A stretch of 64,000 nucleotides of DNA from Halarchaeum nitratireducens (GCF_014647155.1 NZ_BMOQ01000008.1:1-64000), one strand, 5' to 3'; shown: positions 42,671 through 50,964, counted from the first letter of the stretch. The notes: generated by a model not told the origin, from the sequence alone. Made by a program: numbers and translations.

Positions 42671-42918
42671 CGACGAGCGACCGCGAGCGCGTCCTCCTCG
42701 ACGGCGAGCCACCGGATCCGGTCGATATCCCGAGCGGCTGCGCGTTCGCCCCGCGCTGTCCGAAGGCGACCGCGGAGTGCCGAGAGGTAGAGCCGGGTCT
42801 CGACGAAGCCGGCGACGGCGCGCACAGCGCCGCCTGCTACTTCCCAGTCGACGGTGAGTCGCACGACAGTGACCGAACGGAGAGCAACTCGATGTCGAGT
42901 ACGACGGCCGACGACTGA
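42640..42918 (+). pseudogene. C-terminal fragment of an oligopeptide ABC ATPase
   Basis: VLLDGEPPDPVDIPSGCAFA, PRCPKATAECREVEPGLDEA and GDGAHSAACYFPVDGE is the oligo_HPY tail of Dpp/OppD/F ATPases (CxPRCPxA...ExPxL). The ATPase domain is absent. It begins directly in the direct repeat, so it was joined there by rearrangement. Confidence 0.75.
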
Positions 42919-43049
42919 GACACACGCTCGCCACCACCCACTCCCGATGTGCCCGCCCGCTCACCCCGACCCACTGCCGTCCGCTTCCACGCCCAGCAGC
43001 GGCGCGATAGTCGCCGTCGATACCGCCCTATCCCCCGGAGCACCGGACG

Positions 43050-43765
43050 ATGAGTGACGGGGATACATCGGCACGTCCGTCACGTGCCGCCATTCCACGG
43101 ACCGTCGGAATCTGCGTCGCGGCCGCGGCCGCCGCGTGGGGGGCGTTCGTTCCCGCCGTCGCCGTCCCGCCACCCATACAGGACGCCGTCGCCGTCTTCG
43201 CGTTCGCGCTCGCACTCTGGCTCACCGACGCGCTCCCGTACGTCGTCACGAGCGTCCTCACGATCGTCCTGTCCTCTCGAGCGCCGATCTCGCAGAAGTG
43301 AACTGGGGGATCCTCTTCCTCGTCGGAACGATGTTCTCTCTCCTCGATCGACTGGAAGCGACCGGTGCGTTCGGCTACGTGGTCGATACACTCACCGCGA
43401 TCGTCCCCTTTCACGCGCTCTCGCAGTGGGAGGGAGTCGTCGTTTTGCTCGCATTCGCGGTCGGCATGCGCGTCGTCTTCTCGACCGGCTCGGCCGCGCT
43501 GCTAGTCGTGCTCCCGGTCGTCCTCCGCGTCGGCACGAGCGTCGGTATCGCCCCTGTTCCGCTCGCACTCGCCACCGTCCTCGTGGTCGGAGCGACGACC
43601 GTTTTCCCGTTTAACACGACTGCAGTACTCGTCGCGATGACGCACGGCCCCATCGATTCGATGGATGTCCTCCGATTCGGGCTCGTCACCGCGATTTCGG
43701 CGCTCGTCGTCGTCGCTCTCTCTTGGCTCCTCTACTGGCCGTTCGCTCTCGGCGTGATCCGGTAA
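43050..43765 (+). pseudogene. SLC13/DASS-type transporter, internally deleted
   Basis: MSDGDTSARPSRAAIPRTVG, AVFAFALALWLTDALPYVVT are the N-terminal helices. At about 43275 the frame changes and the C-terminal part follows: LAEVNWGILFLVGTMFSLLD, MRVVFSTGSAALLVVLPVVL, VVGATTVFPFNTTAVLVAMT. The family has about 450-500 residues; half is missing. Inactive divalent anion:Na+ symporter. Confidence 0.7.
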
Positions 43766-43950
43766 CGGACTACCTCCGGCACAGCGGCACCGAACTCGGT
43801 ACCGGTCGGGAGGGACGTGTGGTGGCGTACTATCCTTACGCGAGTCGCGCTTCTCACACCGAGCGTGCTCTTCGCCGTCGCGTATCGACGCGGCAGCCGC
43901 CACGACGCCGCCCTCGAGACCGCGACTGACCTCTCCCAGCTCGCATAGCT

Positions 43951-44064
43951 ATGGAAGCCACCTACGTCCGCTTCGATGATCTTGAGGAGTGGGCCGCGTT
44001 CTACAAGGCGGGGATTGTGCCCGCGCTCCGCGACGTCGTGGCAGGTTTAACCAACGGGATGTGA
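43951..44064 (+). CDS. Small protein, 37 aa
   Basis: MEATYVRFDDLEEWAAFYKA GIVPALRDVVAGLTNGM. Its 3' end runs into the left arm of inverted repeat f, so the last codons (GLTN) are made by the repeat. It may be a truncated gene onto which the repeat was joined. Confidence 0.4.
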   Translation: MEATYVRFDDLEEWAAFYKAGIVPALRDVVAGLTNGM

Positions 44065-44088
44065 TAGTTCGATGCGGGTGTTGATTAA
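44047..44088. repeat. Phased inverted repeat, copy f (42 bp)
   Basis: TTAACCAACG and TGTTGATTAA, 22-nt centre, one arm mismatch. Next ATG (44152) 63 nt away. Confidence 0.65.
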
Positions 44089-44111
44089 ATAGTTTTCCAG
44101 TGCCGACGAAG

Positions 44112-44148
44112 AGTGGGGTAACGGCGCTCGAAGAAGAGGAGAAAGACC
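44112..44148 (+). repeat. 37-bp perfect direct repeat, right copy
   Basis: Identical to 42634-42670. It ends 3 nt before an ATG (44152) that opens MFVVCDETATATLVRRAAGH, probably the start of a lost gene. Confidence 0.8.
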
Positions 44149-44207
44149 GACATGTTTGTCGTCTGCGATGAGACCGCGACCGCCACATTGGTTCGTCGGG
44201 CTGCGGG

Positions 44208-44591
44208 TCACGCCTCGCGGGGGTCGAAGACGTCACGGCGGAGGCCCTCACGAACCGGTTCGTGCTCGGCGTCTGAAGGCGGTGGCGCGGTCACGAGCGT
44301 CGCTTCCAGACGTGTCTCCTCGTCCGCGCGTACCCCGCGCGCTGCGCCGGCCTCGACGACGACCACGTCACCGGGTTCAACCCGACGCGTCTCCCCGGCG
44401 TCGCGGACGATGCCGCGTCCGGACTGCACCGTAATCGCGACGTCGCTCGCAGGGGCGTGCACCGGGATGAACTGTCCGGGGTCGAAGAACCCGAGGACGA
44501 CCTTCTGTCGCTCGCTCTCGAAGACTGTCTCCGCGTTGAACGCCTCGTCGTCGTACGCCCGCTCTGCGTCAAAGCTTGTCGCGACCATCAC
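44208..44591 (-). CDS. Cupin-domain protein
   Basis: 127 aa. KVVLGFFDPGQFIPVHAPAS, DVAITVQSGRGIVRDAGETR, RVEPGDVVVVEAGAARGVRA gives cupin motif 1 (G-x5-H-x-H-like, here VHAP) and motif 2 (PGDVVxVxAGxxHG). Only one metal His is obvious. Cupins of this kind often bind ligand or oxidise small molecules. Start 44591 or 44588. Confidence 0.75.
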   Translation of the reverse strand: MMVATSFDAERAYDDEAFNAETVFESERQKVVLGFFDPGQFIPVHAPASDVAITVQSGRGIVRDAGETRRVEPGDVVVVEAGAARGVRADEETRLEATLVTAPPPSDAEHEPVREGLRRDVFDPREA

Positions 44592-44851
44592 GTGGAAACT
44601 CGCACGTCCCGATCGTCACATTTCTCCCGAATCTGTTCGGCCACTCTCAGGCCGAAGCGGTCGGGCACGCCGGCGACGCTAGCTCTGGGAGCCAGCCCGG
44701 ACTGCAGCGGTCGTCGGGGCATCGCCATACATCCGGCAGAGCATGTTGGAAACGGACGCAATCGACGAGCCCTCGAACTGCGACACGTTCACACGAGGGG
44801 GCGGCGTGAACTCGAGCCTCGACGCGAGTGGGAGCCCCGATGTGTCGATGA
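44592..44851. other. No intact gene
   Basis: Interrupted frames between the cupin gene and inverted repeat g. Confidence 0.35.
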
Positions 44852-44891
44852 TTAACTAACGGTCTGGAAAGAGAGCGAGTATGTTGGTTAG
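44852..44891. repeat. Phased inverted repeat, copy g (40 bp)
   Basis: TTAACTAACG and TGTTGGTTAG, 20-nt centre, two arm mismatches. Followed at once by a hairpin leader and ATG 44943 (51 nt). Confidence 0.65.
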
Positions 44892-44892
44892 G

Positions 44893-44924
44893 GTTTGTCG
44901 GCGCCCACGAAGGGCGGGGCGCAC
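44893..44924 (+). promoter_or_regulatory. C/G hairpin leader
   Basis: GTTTGTCGGCGCCCACGAAG GGCGGGGCGC, the leader motif directly after inverted repeat g. Confidence 0.55.
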
Positions 44925-44942
44925 AGACCCCGTTTTCGAACG

Positions 44943-45419
44943 ATGACCGAACACGACCTCGAAAGAGTCCTCGGCGAAGCGGTGCACGTCGCGAACGAAT
45001 TTCCAGCGATCACGAACGACGTCGACGACGCGCTCCACGAATACCTGCGGTACGCCGTTCTCCGACTCCTTGAAGGAGACACCACCAGTCGCCTTGAACC
45101 GGCGGTCGATGTGACTGTCGGATACGGGATGGACGCAGCGATGGCGGACAGCTGGCGCTCAACGGTCTCTTGGTGGCACGAGTTGCCCGTTCAGGACGAC
45201 TGCACGCGCTTCCGTGTCTTCTACCCCGACGACATCGCACGTGTCCCGCGAGCGGTCAGTGACGTGATGAATGTGCGCGGTGCGTGGCGCGTCTGGTCGG
45301 GTGATGCCCGCGACGTCGGCGCCTACAACAGCCAGGGTCGACACGAAGTCCATTACTGCTGGCCGATCGGCCACCCCATCGAGAGTCAACTCGACGCCCG
45401 TCTCGACCGCGACGACTAG
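44943..45419 (+). CDS. Hypothetical protein, 158 aa
   Basis: MTEHDLERVLGEAVHVANEF, TVGYGMDAAMADSWRSTVSW, TRFRVFYPDDIARVPRAVSD and YCWPIGHPIESQLDARLD. Folded-looking, no recognised family. Start at the ATG after the leader. Confidence 0.55.
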   Translation: MTEHDLERVLGEAVHVANEFPAITNDVDDALHEYLRYAVLRLLEGDTTSRLEPAVDVTVGYGMDAAMADSWRSTVSWWHELPVQDDCTRFRVFYPDDIARVPRAVSDVMNVRGAWRVWSGDARDVGAYNSQGRHEVHYCWPIGHPIESQLDARLDRDD

Positions 45420-45470
45420 CGGGCCACGCCCGACGGGGGTTGTACGGGCGACCTCCGAGTGCGCGAGATC

Positions 45471-45740
45471 GTGAGTGACCAAACACATTCGGCAGGTCTC
45501 GAAGCGCGGACGCAGCGCGCACTCAACGAAGAGATGGTTGTCTCTCTCCTCGCAAAAGGTGGTCAGTACGAGGTCCGCTCATTCGGACGCGTCTACGACG
45601 TCGACATCATCACCGAGACGTGCACCTGTTCCGACTGGCAGCAGCGCAAACCTGATGGCGGCTGCAAGCACCTCCGTCGCGTCGACCACGAGATCAAACA
45701 GGGGCATGTCCCCCGTCCAGATGGCCGCCTTCCGATGTAG
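45471..45740 (+). CDS. SWIM zinc-finger protein
   Basis: About 89 aa from GTG 45471. ARTQRALNEEMVVSLLAKGG, GQYEVRSFGRVYDVDIITET, CTCSDWQQRKPDGGCKHLRR shows the SWIM signature CxCx(n)CxH. SWIM proteins bind DNA or partner proteins; small stand-alone copies are common on haloarchaeal plasmids. GTG 45459 is an alternative start. Confidence 0.7.
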   Translation: MSDQTHSAGLEARTQRALNEEMVVSLLAKGGQYEVRSFGRVYDVDIITETCTCSDWQQRKPDGGCKHLRRVDHEIKQGHVPRPDGRLPM

Positions 45741-45993
45741 ACGTAGGTAAGTGATACTCGCTTCCCACCCCCCCATTTGCAAAGTGAGCTAGCGGGAGGG
45801 AACCCACCCCGAATCCCCACAGCATCGCTTGATTCTGGAGAATTAGACCATCAATTAAGGATCGTCAGCGAAACCAACACTAGAACATTGTGTTCATTGG
45901 TTGTGTTCACTACATTCATTATGTGTGTTCATGGAGTTCAAAAATGAATGTGTGTGACGTAGATTGATAATGAATGAACTCCATGTCGAGAGT
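45741..45993. promoter_or_regulatory. ParA upstream region with GTGTTCA repeats
   Basis: TGTGTTCA occurs at about 45891, 45903 and 45927, next to further TTCATT/ATGAAT words; AACCAACAC ... TTGGTT at 45872-45902 is an inverted repeat. Such clusters before parA are typical of partition sites or ParA autoregulation. No gene otherwise. Confidence 0.45.
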
Positions 45994-46869
45994 ATGTTAG
46001 CGTACTCGACGTACAGTGAGGCTGGCGGTGTTGGTAAGACCACGACTGCCGCAAACCTCGCTGTCGCGCACGCCCGCGCTGGCCTGAAACCACTCGTCGT
46101 CCCCCTCGACCCTCAAGACGGCGATCTCTCGCGGCTCTTCGGCGTCGACGACCAGCGCACCGAGTCCGTCGATAACCTCGTCCGGCACATGATTCGCCGC
46201 CCAAAGGGCGAGTTCGACGACCTCGTTCGTACCGTTGAAGGAGTCGACATTATCCCCGAGCACAACATGCTCTCGGACCTCTCCGAATACCTCCAACGCG
46301 AGAAGGACCAAGCCGAAGCGATGGGCGAAGCATTCGGGATGCACGCCCAACTCCTCCGCGTCCTCCAAGAAGCCAACGTCCCTGAGGACTACGATGTCCT
46401 CATCTGCGACCCCCCTGCAACTGAAGGACCCCATCTCTACAATGCCATTCACGCTACTCGCTCTCTTGTTATCCCTGTCGAACCCAGTGCGAAAGGCCGT
46501 GCCGCCGTCGAGGGGCTTGAATCCCTCGTCGCCGGCTTTGAAGACCAACTCGATATCGAAGTTGGTGTCCTTGCTGCGCTTCCAATTGGTTTCAAAGATA
46601 CGCGCGATCAGCGCGCCATCATGAACGAAATCGACTACCCGATTCCCGAAGTCATCGGCGAGCGTGCCTCCCTCATGGAGGGGTGCTGGATGGAACAATG
46701 CTCGGCGTTCACCTACGTTCGGAAGCACCGTGACCGGCGACGTGACTACGAACTTGAGACGCTCGCCCAGTTCGACCGGGTTGCCCGGCATCTCGAGGAA
46801 CAGGTTGGCTTGGAAGCACCGAACCCACCGCAGCCCGGTGACGTCGAGCACGAGGTGCTACAAGCATGA
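45994..46869 (+). CDS. parA: ParA-family partition ATPase
   Basis: 291 aa from ATG 45994. AYSTYSEAGGVGKTTTAANL is the deviant Walker A (GGVGKTT), VVPLDPQDGDLSRLFGVDD the Walker A' Asp, DYDVLICDPPATEGPHLYNA the Walker B, and RSLVIPVEPSAKGRAAVEGL the downstream region. ParA moves plasmid copies by ATP-dependent DNA binding. It overlaps the next gene by ATGA. ATG 45994 places the Walker motif at the right distance. Confidence 0.9.
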   Translation: MLAYSTYSEAGGVGKTTTAANLAVAHARAGLKPLVVPLDPQDGDLSRLFGVDDQRTESVDNLVRHMIRRPKGEFDDLVRTVEGVDIIPEHNMLSDLSEYLQREKDQAEAMGEAFGMHAQLLRVLQEANVPEDYDVLICDPPATEGPHLYNAIHATRSLVIPVEPSAKGRAAVEGLESLVAGFEDQLDIEVGVLAALPIGFKDTRDQRAIMNEIDYPIPEVIGERASLMEGCWMEQCSAFTYVRKHRDRRRDYELETLAQFDRVARHLEEQVGLEAPNPPQPGDVEHEVLQA

Positions 46870-47261
46870 CCGGGATGAAAGAAGGTGCTGGGGATGATCC
46901 GTTCGCCGATGATCCTACACCCGACACCGATTCTAACTCCGACGCAGCCGAACCCGTAGAGGCCGATAACGCGAGCGCCGAAAGTGCGGCGTCTTCAGCG
47001 AGTGAGTCAGGACAGCCGATGCAGATTCCATACAAGTTCCGGCGAGACGGGGTGCAAGACGGCCGTGACCGTGTGCCGCTCTTCCTCCAGCCAGAAACCA
47101 AGAACGCTGAACGGGATGCCCTCCGAGAACTCGAAGGCCGTTTCAATGGTAATGTCTCACTCACAGACCTCCGGGAAGCGCTCATGATTGTCGGCCTCGA
47201 CCATCTCAACGAAGTCGAAACCGAACTCGAGGAGTGGGGCTATGGGATGACCTTCGATTGA
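46866..47261 (+). CDS. ParA partner (ParB-like adaptor)
   Basis: 131 aa. A long acidic disordered start (DPTPDTDSNSDAAEPVEADN) precedes MQIPYKFRRDGVQDGRDRVP, LFLQPETKNAERDALRELEG and a C-terminal helical domain LTDLREALMIVGLDHLNEVE. It is coupled to parA; haloarchaeal plasmids often carry such a small adaptor instead of a classical ParB. Confidence 0.65.
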   Translation: MTGMKEGAGDDPFADDPTPDTDSNSDAAEPVEADNASAESAASSASESGQPMQIPYKFRRDGVQDGRDRVPLFLQPETKNAERDALRELEGRFNGNVSLTDLREALMIVGLDHLNEVETELEEWGYGMTFD

Positions 47262-47324
47262 ACTCATTAGTAAGACGAACTTCCGCTCTTAGAAGGGTCG
47301 CCGCGCTCGCAAGTGAACGGTGGG

Positions 47325-48350
47325 TCACGACTGGAGCTGAGATTGGAGAGAAGACCAACCACCTCTGACAATCCGACCGGTAGTGAAGCCGATGAAGCCG
47401 AACATGATTCCTCCTACGATAGAACCGAGGACTAGGTAGCCGACCCAGACGGCAAACCCGGACGGATTTGCGTATCCCAGTGGCAAGAGACTCAACTCGT
47501 GACCGAGAGTTCCAGCGAATCCGGCTGTGGAGATAAACCAACACATCTGAAGACGAGCACGGCGGTATGAAACAGCTGCCGTGATCACTATTGAGATCGT
47601 GAATAGATACGGCAACAAATCGAACAAGAAGAGAGATTGAGTGAGTCCGAGTGCCTGCCGTGCAAACCAGAAAATGAGCGAGACGGTGAAGAACGTACTT
47701 CCTATTATGAGTGCTTTCTCGTCAGACATTCCTTGTCTCTCCGAGAACCATCCCTGAGTTGTCCAACTGTCAGAACGCGGTCGCCCCTGACGTATTAGAT
47801 ACCTCACAGCCGAGTACACGAAGAGTGAGAGGAGACTGCCGATAAAAGCAGCAGATACGTACTCTGGTGCTGCTTCTCCGCCACCCCCAGCGTAGTCTAA
47901 GAAAGGAAGGGAGTCTGTGAGAGCAGCATGGACGAGGACGCTCACTCCACTTGCAACACTGATTGCGCCAACAGCCTGCTTGAACACACGGAGCAACCCT
48001 GGCTTCCTGGATTCTTGCCCAATGAAGAAGACGAACGGGTTCTCTTCTGGGGCGTAGATCTTCATCTCCCTCCCTCGATTTGAGTACTGTGTTCCAGCGA
48101 CTCGGATTAATTCTGCCTCCTGCAGTTTATCCAGATGGTATGATGTGTTTTGTATCGAGGTTTCGGCGCGTTCTGCAAGATCAGATGCCGTCCCCGGTTC
48201 TCTGTATACCTCTTCTAATAGCAACCGAGCTTTCTCCGCAGTTAGTGCCTTAAATACGTCTCCCGCTTTCTCGTCGGTGAACTCTCGAATCTCGATTGCT
48301 CCTTCTTGTGATCCCGTAATATCGGGGCGAGGTGATGGGAGGAGCGACAT
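47325..48350 (-). CDS. Membrane-anchored ArsR-like winged-helix protein
   Basis: 341 aa. FKALTAEKARLLLEEVYREP, GTASDLAERAETSIQNTSYH, LDKLQEAELIRVAGTQYSNR, GREMKIYAPEENPFVFF is an ArsR-type wHTH. Six to seven helices follow (FKQAVGAISVASGVSVLVHA, AFIGSLLSLFVYSAVRYLI, ITAAVSYRRARLQMCWFIST, VGYLVLGSIVGGIMFGFIGF). A membrane-bound transcription sensor. It stands alone after the ParA operon. Confidence 0.7.
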   Translation of the reverse strand: MSLLPSPRPDITGSQEGAIEIREFTDEKAGDVFKALTAEKARLLLEEVYREPGTASDLAERAETSIQNTSYHLDKLQEAELIRVAGTQYSNRGREMKIYAPEENPFVFFIGQESRKPGLLRVFKQAVGAISVASGVSVLVHAALTDSLPFLDYAGGGGEAAPEYVSAAFIGSLLSLFVYSAVRYLIRQGRPRSDSWTTQGWFSERQGMSDEKALIIGSTFFTVSLIFWFARQALGLTQSLFLFDLLPYLFTISIVITAAVSYRRARLQMCWFISTAGFAGTLGHELSLLPLGYANPSGFAVWVGYLVLGSIVGGIMFGFIGFTTGRIVRGGWSSLQSQLQS

Positions 48351-48812
48351 TACAGGAGATTCAGAGTTTTACCACTTACAAGTTCGGTCATTATCTGAAA
48401 TCCTACCAACCGTATCCATACTGGTTGTGAATATAGTAGGCACTCGTGCCGAAAACATATCCGCCAGATAGACCGAATGAACTGGATGAGTAACATGCGA
48501 GGGTACGGAAAACATCCGTCGGGAATTAGACCACGCAGAAAAGGAACTTTAAGTCCCTTTGTGGATCATAGTATCAGGTATGTGTCACGTACGGTAGTCG
48601 ACCTGTTCTGCCGTGGAGAGTACGACTCGAGCTGTGGGCAGGGGCTGTTCGCTCAGCCGACCATCTGCAAACCATAACTTCCCAACCCGGAACGGGCGGC
48701 CTCTCCGTGAGCGGCGGGGAGGGTACCACTGAGCCGTGTAGGAGGCGTATTCGGTCGTTGCGGTGGTCTCGGTGTTGTCGGGGCGATCTATGCTGTGACG
48801 AGCGCTGTGCGT
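48351..48812. other. Intergenic, no confident gene
   Basis: A TATA-like CTTTAAGTCC lies at 48548 followed by an ATG with a short, stop-broken frame; a fragment VVDLFCRGEYDSSCGQGLFA appears in another frame. Nothing definite. Confidence 0.3.
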
Positions 48813-49571
48813 TCAGTCGTCTCGGAGGCTCGGATGTGTCTCCTGTGCGTCCGGGTGCGGGTCGGCGAAGCGCTCGCGCATCGTCTCGCGCGAGTGCGCT
48901 TCGCGGCGCTCTCGCTCGGCCGCGTCGAGCTCCTCACAGCCGGGCGGGAGGTCGCGGCCGCGATCGGTGAAGTAGCCGTCGGGCGTGACCCAGTCGTGGT
49001 AGAACGGCCGATCGTCGTCCTCGAGGATCGTCGCGCCCACCTCCGCACCGTGGCCGGCGCAGACGACCGCCTGATGGGGCTTCCCGGCGAGGCGGCCGGC
49101 CGCGTAGAGGCCCGGGACGCCCGTGCGGCCGCGCTCGTCGACGTCGACGTACGTCTTCCCGCGCTCGACGAGCGAGACGCCGTCGACCGCATCGAGGTAG
49201 CCCGTCTCGCCCTTCGTCGCGGCGACGACGTAGTCGGCCGCGTAGGCGTCGCCGTTCGTTCGGACCGTGAAGCCGTCGTCGTCGCGCTCTGCGTCGGTGA
49301 CGTGCGCCGTGCGGCGGGTACAGCCGGCGGTGTCCGCCTGTTCGCCGAGGAGGCCGAGAAGCCGTCGGGGATTCACGCCGGCGGGGAAGCCGGGGAAGTT
49401 CTCGAGGTGGGCGTTCCGGCGGAGGATGGAGTCGCCCGCGTCGAGGACGAGTGTCGTGAGATCGTTCCGGCCGGTGAACGTCGCGGCGGAGAGTCCCGCG
49501 ACGCCGCCGCCGACCACGACAACATCATATCGTTCCTGCGTCGAACCGTCCTGATCCGCTGTCCCGTCCAT
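48813..49571 (-). CDS. FAD/NAD(P) oxidoreductase, thioredoxin-reductase-like
   Basis: 252 aa. YDVVVVGGGVAGLSAATFTG is the FAD dinucleotide fold; VLDAGDSILRRNAHLENFPG and VPGLYAAGRLAGKPHQAVVC the second FAD motif. The CxxC active site of thioredoxin reductases is missing, so a different electron acceptor is likely, for example an Fe(III)-siderophore. An iron box lies 5 nt upstream of its ATG, facing the siderophore operon. Confidence 0.7.
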   Translation of the reverse strand: MDGTADQDGSTQERYDVVVVGGGVAGLSAATFTGRNDLTTLVLDAGDSILRRNAHLENFPGFPAGVNPRRLLGLLGEQADTAGCTRRTAHVTDAERDDDGFTVRTNGDAYAADYVVAATKGETGYLDAVDGVSLVERGKTYVDVDERGRTGVPGLYAAGRLAGKPHQAVVCAGHGAEVGATILEDDDRPFYHDWVTPDGYFTDRGRDLPPGCEELDAAERERREAHSRETMRERFADPHPDAQETHPSLRDD

Positions 49572-49575
49572 ACTT

Positions 49576-49589
49576 TTAGGCTAGCCTAA
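49576..49589. promoter_or_regulatory. Iron box 1 (DtxR/Idr type)
   Basis: TTAGGCTAGCCTAA, a perfect palindrome 5 nt upstream of the oxidoreductase ATG (minus). It matches the TTAGG...CCTAA consensus of iron-dependent repressors. Confidence 0.8.
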
Positions 49590-49727
49590 ATAGTAATAGT
49601 GGTGTCGGTTCCAACGCCAAGCGTACCGCAAGTACCTATCGAGGCGTTTGATGCAGCTATTGTGTCTATTCGAATCGAGTACGGCTACTCACCGGGGTAC
49701 GACTAGCGGGCACGCTCTCTCACGTTA

Positions 49728-49741
49728 TTAGGCTCGCCTAA
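49728..49741. promoter_or_regulatory. Iron box 2
   Basis: TTAGGCTCGCCTAA, near-perfect palindrome 36 bp from box 3, upstream of the binding protein. Confidence 0.75.
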
Positions 49742-49763
49742 AGTTCGAAGAGGTTATGTGTTT

Positions 49764-49777
49764 TTAGGCGAGCCTAA
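49764..49777. promoter_or_regulatory. Iron box 3
   Basis: TTAGGCGAGCCTAA ends 5 nt before ATG 49783, so a bound repressor would sit on the transcription start. Confidence 0.8.
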
Positions 49778-49782
49778 CATTT

Positions 49783-50958
49783 ATGGCACGAAGACGCCAG
49801 GTACTCGCAGGTAGCGCCGGACTCATCGCAACCGCCCTCGCCGGCTGTAGCAGCAGCGGCGGCGACGAGACGAACGCGGCCACCACGTCGAGCGCCGACT
49901 CGACCACGTCGACGACCGAGAGCGGGCCGACACCGTACACGGTCGAAATCGAGCCGAACGATCCCTACACGTTCGAGGCGGTGCCCGAGACGTACGGGGT
50001 CGGCACCAGCCCCTTCATCGACATGGGGATGGCGCTCGGCATCCACCCGAGCGCGACGACCGGCCTCGAACGTGCCCCGCTGAAGTTCTACGACCTCCTC
50101 GATCTCGGGTTCGACGAGAGCGAGGTCGTCAAGCTCGCCAGCGGCGCCGAGTCCGGCTACGACAAGGAGAACTTCTACGCCGCCGACGCCGACGTCTGGC
50201 TCATCTCCCGAGAGAGCATCAGTAGCTTCGTCGACTGGGACGACTCCGACTTCGAGGAGATCGAGTCCCAGACCGGTCCCTTCCTCGGCACGACACTCCG
50301 ATTCGCCCCCCAGATCGCGTTCAAGGACGAACCGAACCCGTACACGATGTACGAGGCCTTCGAGAAGGTCGCGAAGATCTTCCAGCGCCAAGAGCGGTTT
50401 GCGGCGTGGCAGTCGATGCACGACGACCTCATGAGCACCATCGAGGAGGGCCTCCCCCCTGAGGACGAACGCCCTACAGTCGCCGCCATCTGGCGCGGCG
50501 TCAGCCCCGACTCCGGACAGTTCCGCATCGCTCCCCTCCACCGGCTCGCGAACAACACGAAGTCCTACTACCGCCTCGGCATGCAGGACGCCTTCGAGGG
50601 CCACTACCCCGACGGCCCCATCGGCTACGAGGAACTCCTCGACGTCGATCCCGACTACATCGGTGCCGTCGGCGCGCTCACCTCCTCCACGCACGAGGAG
50701 TTCGTGAACACCGTCGTCGAGCCCTTCGAGAACAACGGGAACGGACAGCAGCTCAGCGCCGTCCAGAACGGCAACGTCATCCGGAGCGCCGGCCAGTACA
50801 TGGGCCCGATCGTCGATATGTTCTCGACGGAAGCCGTCGCGAAGCAGGTCTACCCCGAGACCTTCGGCGAGTGGCCTGGCCCCGTCGGCGAGCTCGCCGA
50901 GGACGAACGGCTCTTCGACCGCCAGCGCCTCCTCGACATCGTCAACCGAGACTTCTAA
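49783..50958 (+). CDS. Siderophore/vitamin B12-type ABC substrate-binding lipoprotein
   Basis: 391 aa. MARRRQVLAGSAGLIATALA GCSSSGG is a Tat/lipobox signal (ALAGC). The mature part has a PF01497-like layout: VPETYGVGTSPFIDMGMALG, FYDLLDLGFDESEVVKLASG, ADADVWLISRESISSFVDWD, and a C-terminal GEWPGPVGELAEDERLFDRQ RLLDIVNRDF. It would deliver Fe(III)-siderophore to the permease 6 nt downstream. Controlled by two iron boxes. Confidence 0.8.
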   Translation: MARRRQVLAGSAGLIATALAGCSSSGGDETNAATTSSADSTTSTTESGPTPYTVEIEPNDPYTFEAVPETYGVGTSPFIDMGMALGIHPSATTGLERAPLKFYDLLDLGFDESEVVKLASGAESGYDKENFYAADADVWLISRESISSFVDWDDSDFEEIESQTGPFLGTTLRFAPQIAFKDEPNPYTMYEAFEKVAKIFQRQERFAAWQSMHDDLMSTIEEGLPPEDERPTVAAIWRGVSPDSGQFRIAPLHRLANNTKSYYRLGMQDAFEGHYPDGPIGYEELLDVDPDYIGAVGALTSSTHEEFVNTVVEPFENNGNGQQLSAVQNGNVIRSAGQYMGPIVDMFSTEAVAKQVYPETFGEWPGPVGELAEDERLFDRQRLLDIVNRDF

Positions 50959-50964
50959 CCCTCG

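Noticed and set aside
3449-44891. Integron attC sites as explanation of the inverted repeats
   Set aside because: The arms resemble but do not match RYYYAAC/GTTRRRY, the elements are shorter than attC sites, and no integron integrase was seen in the window. Kept only as an alternative.
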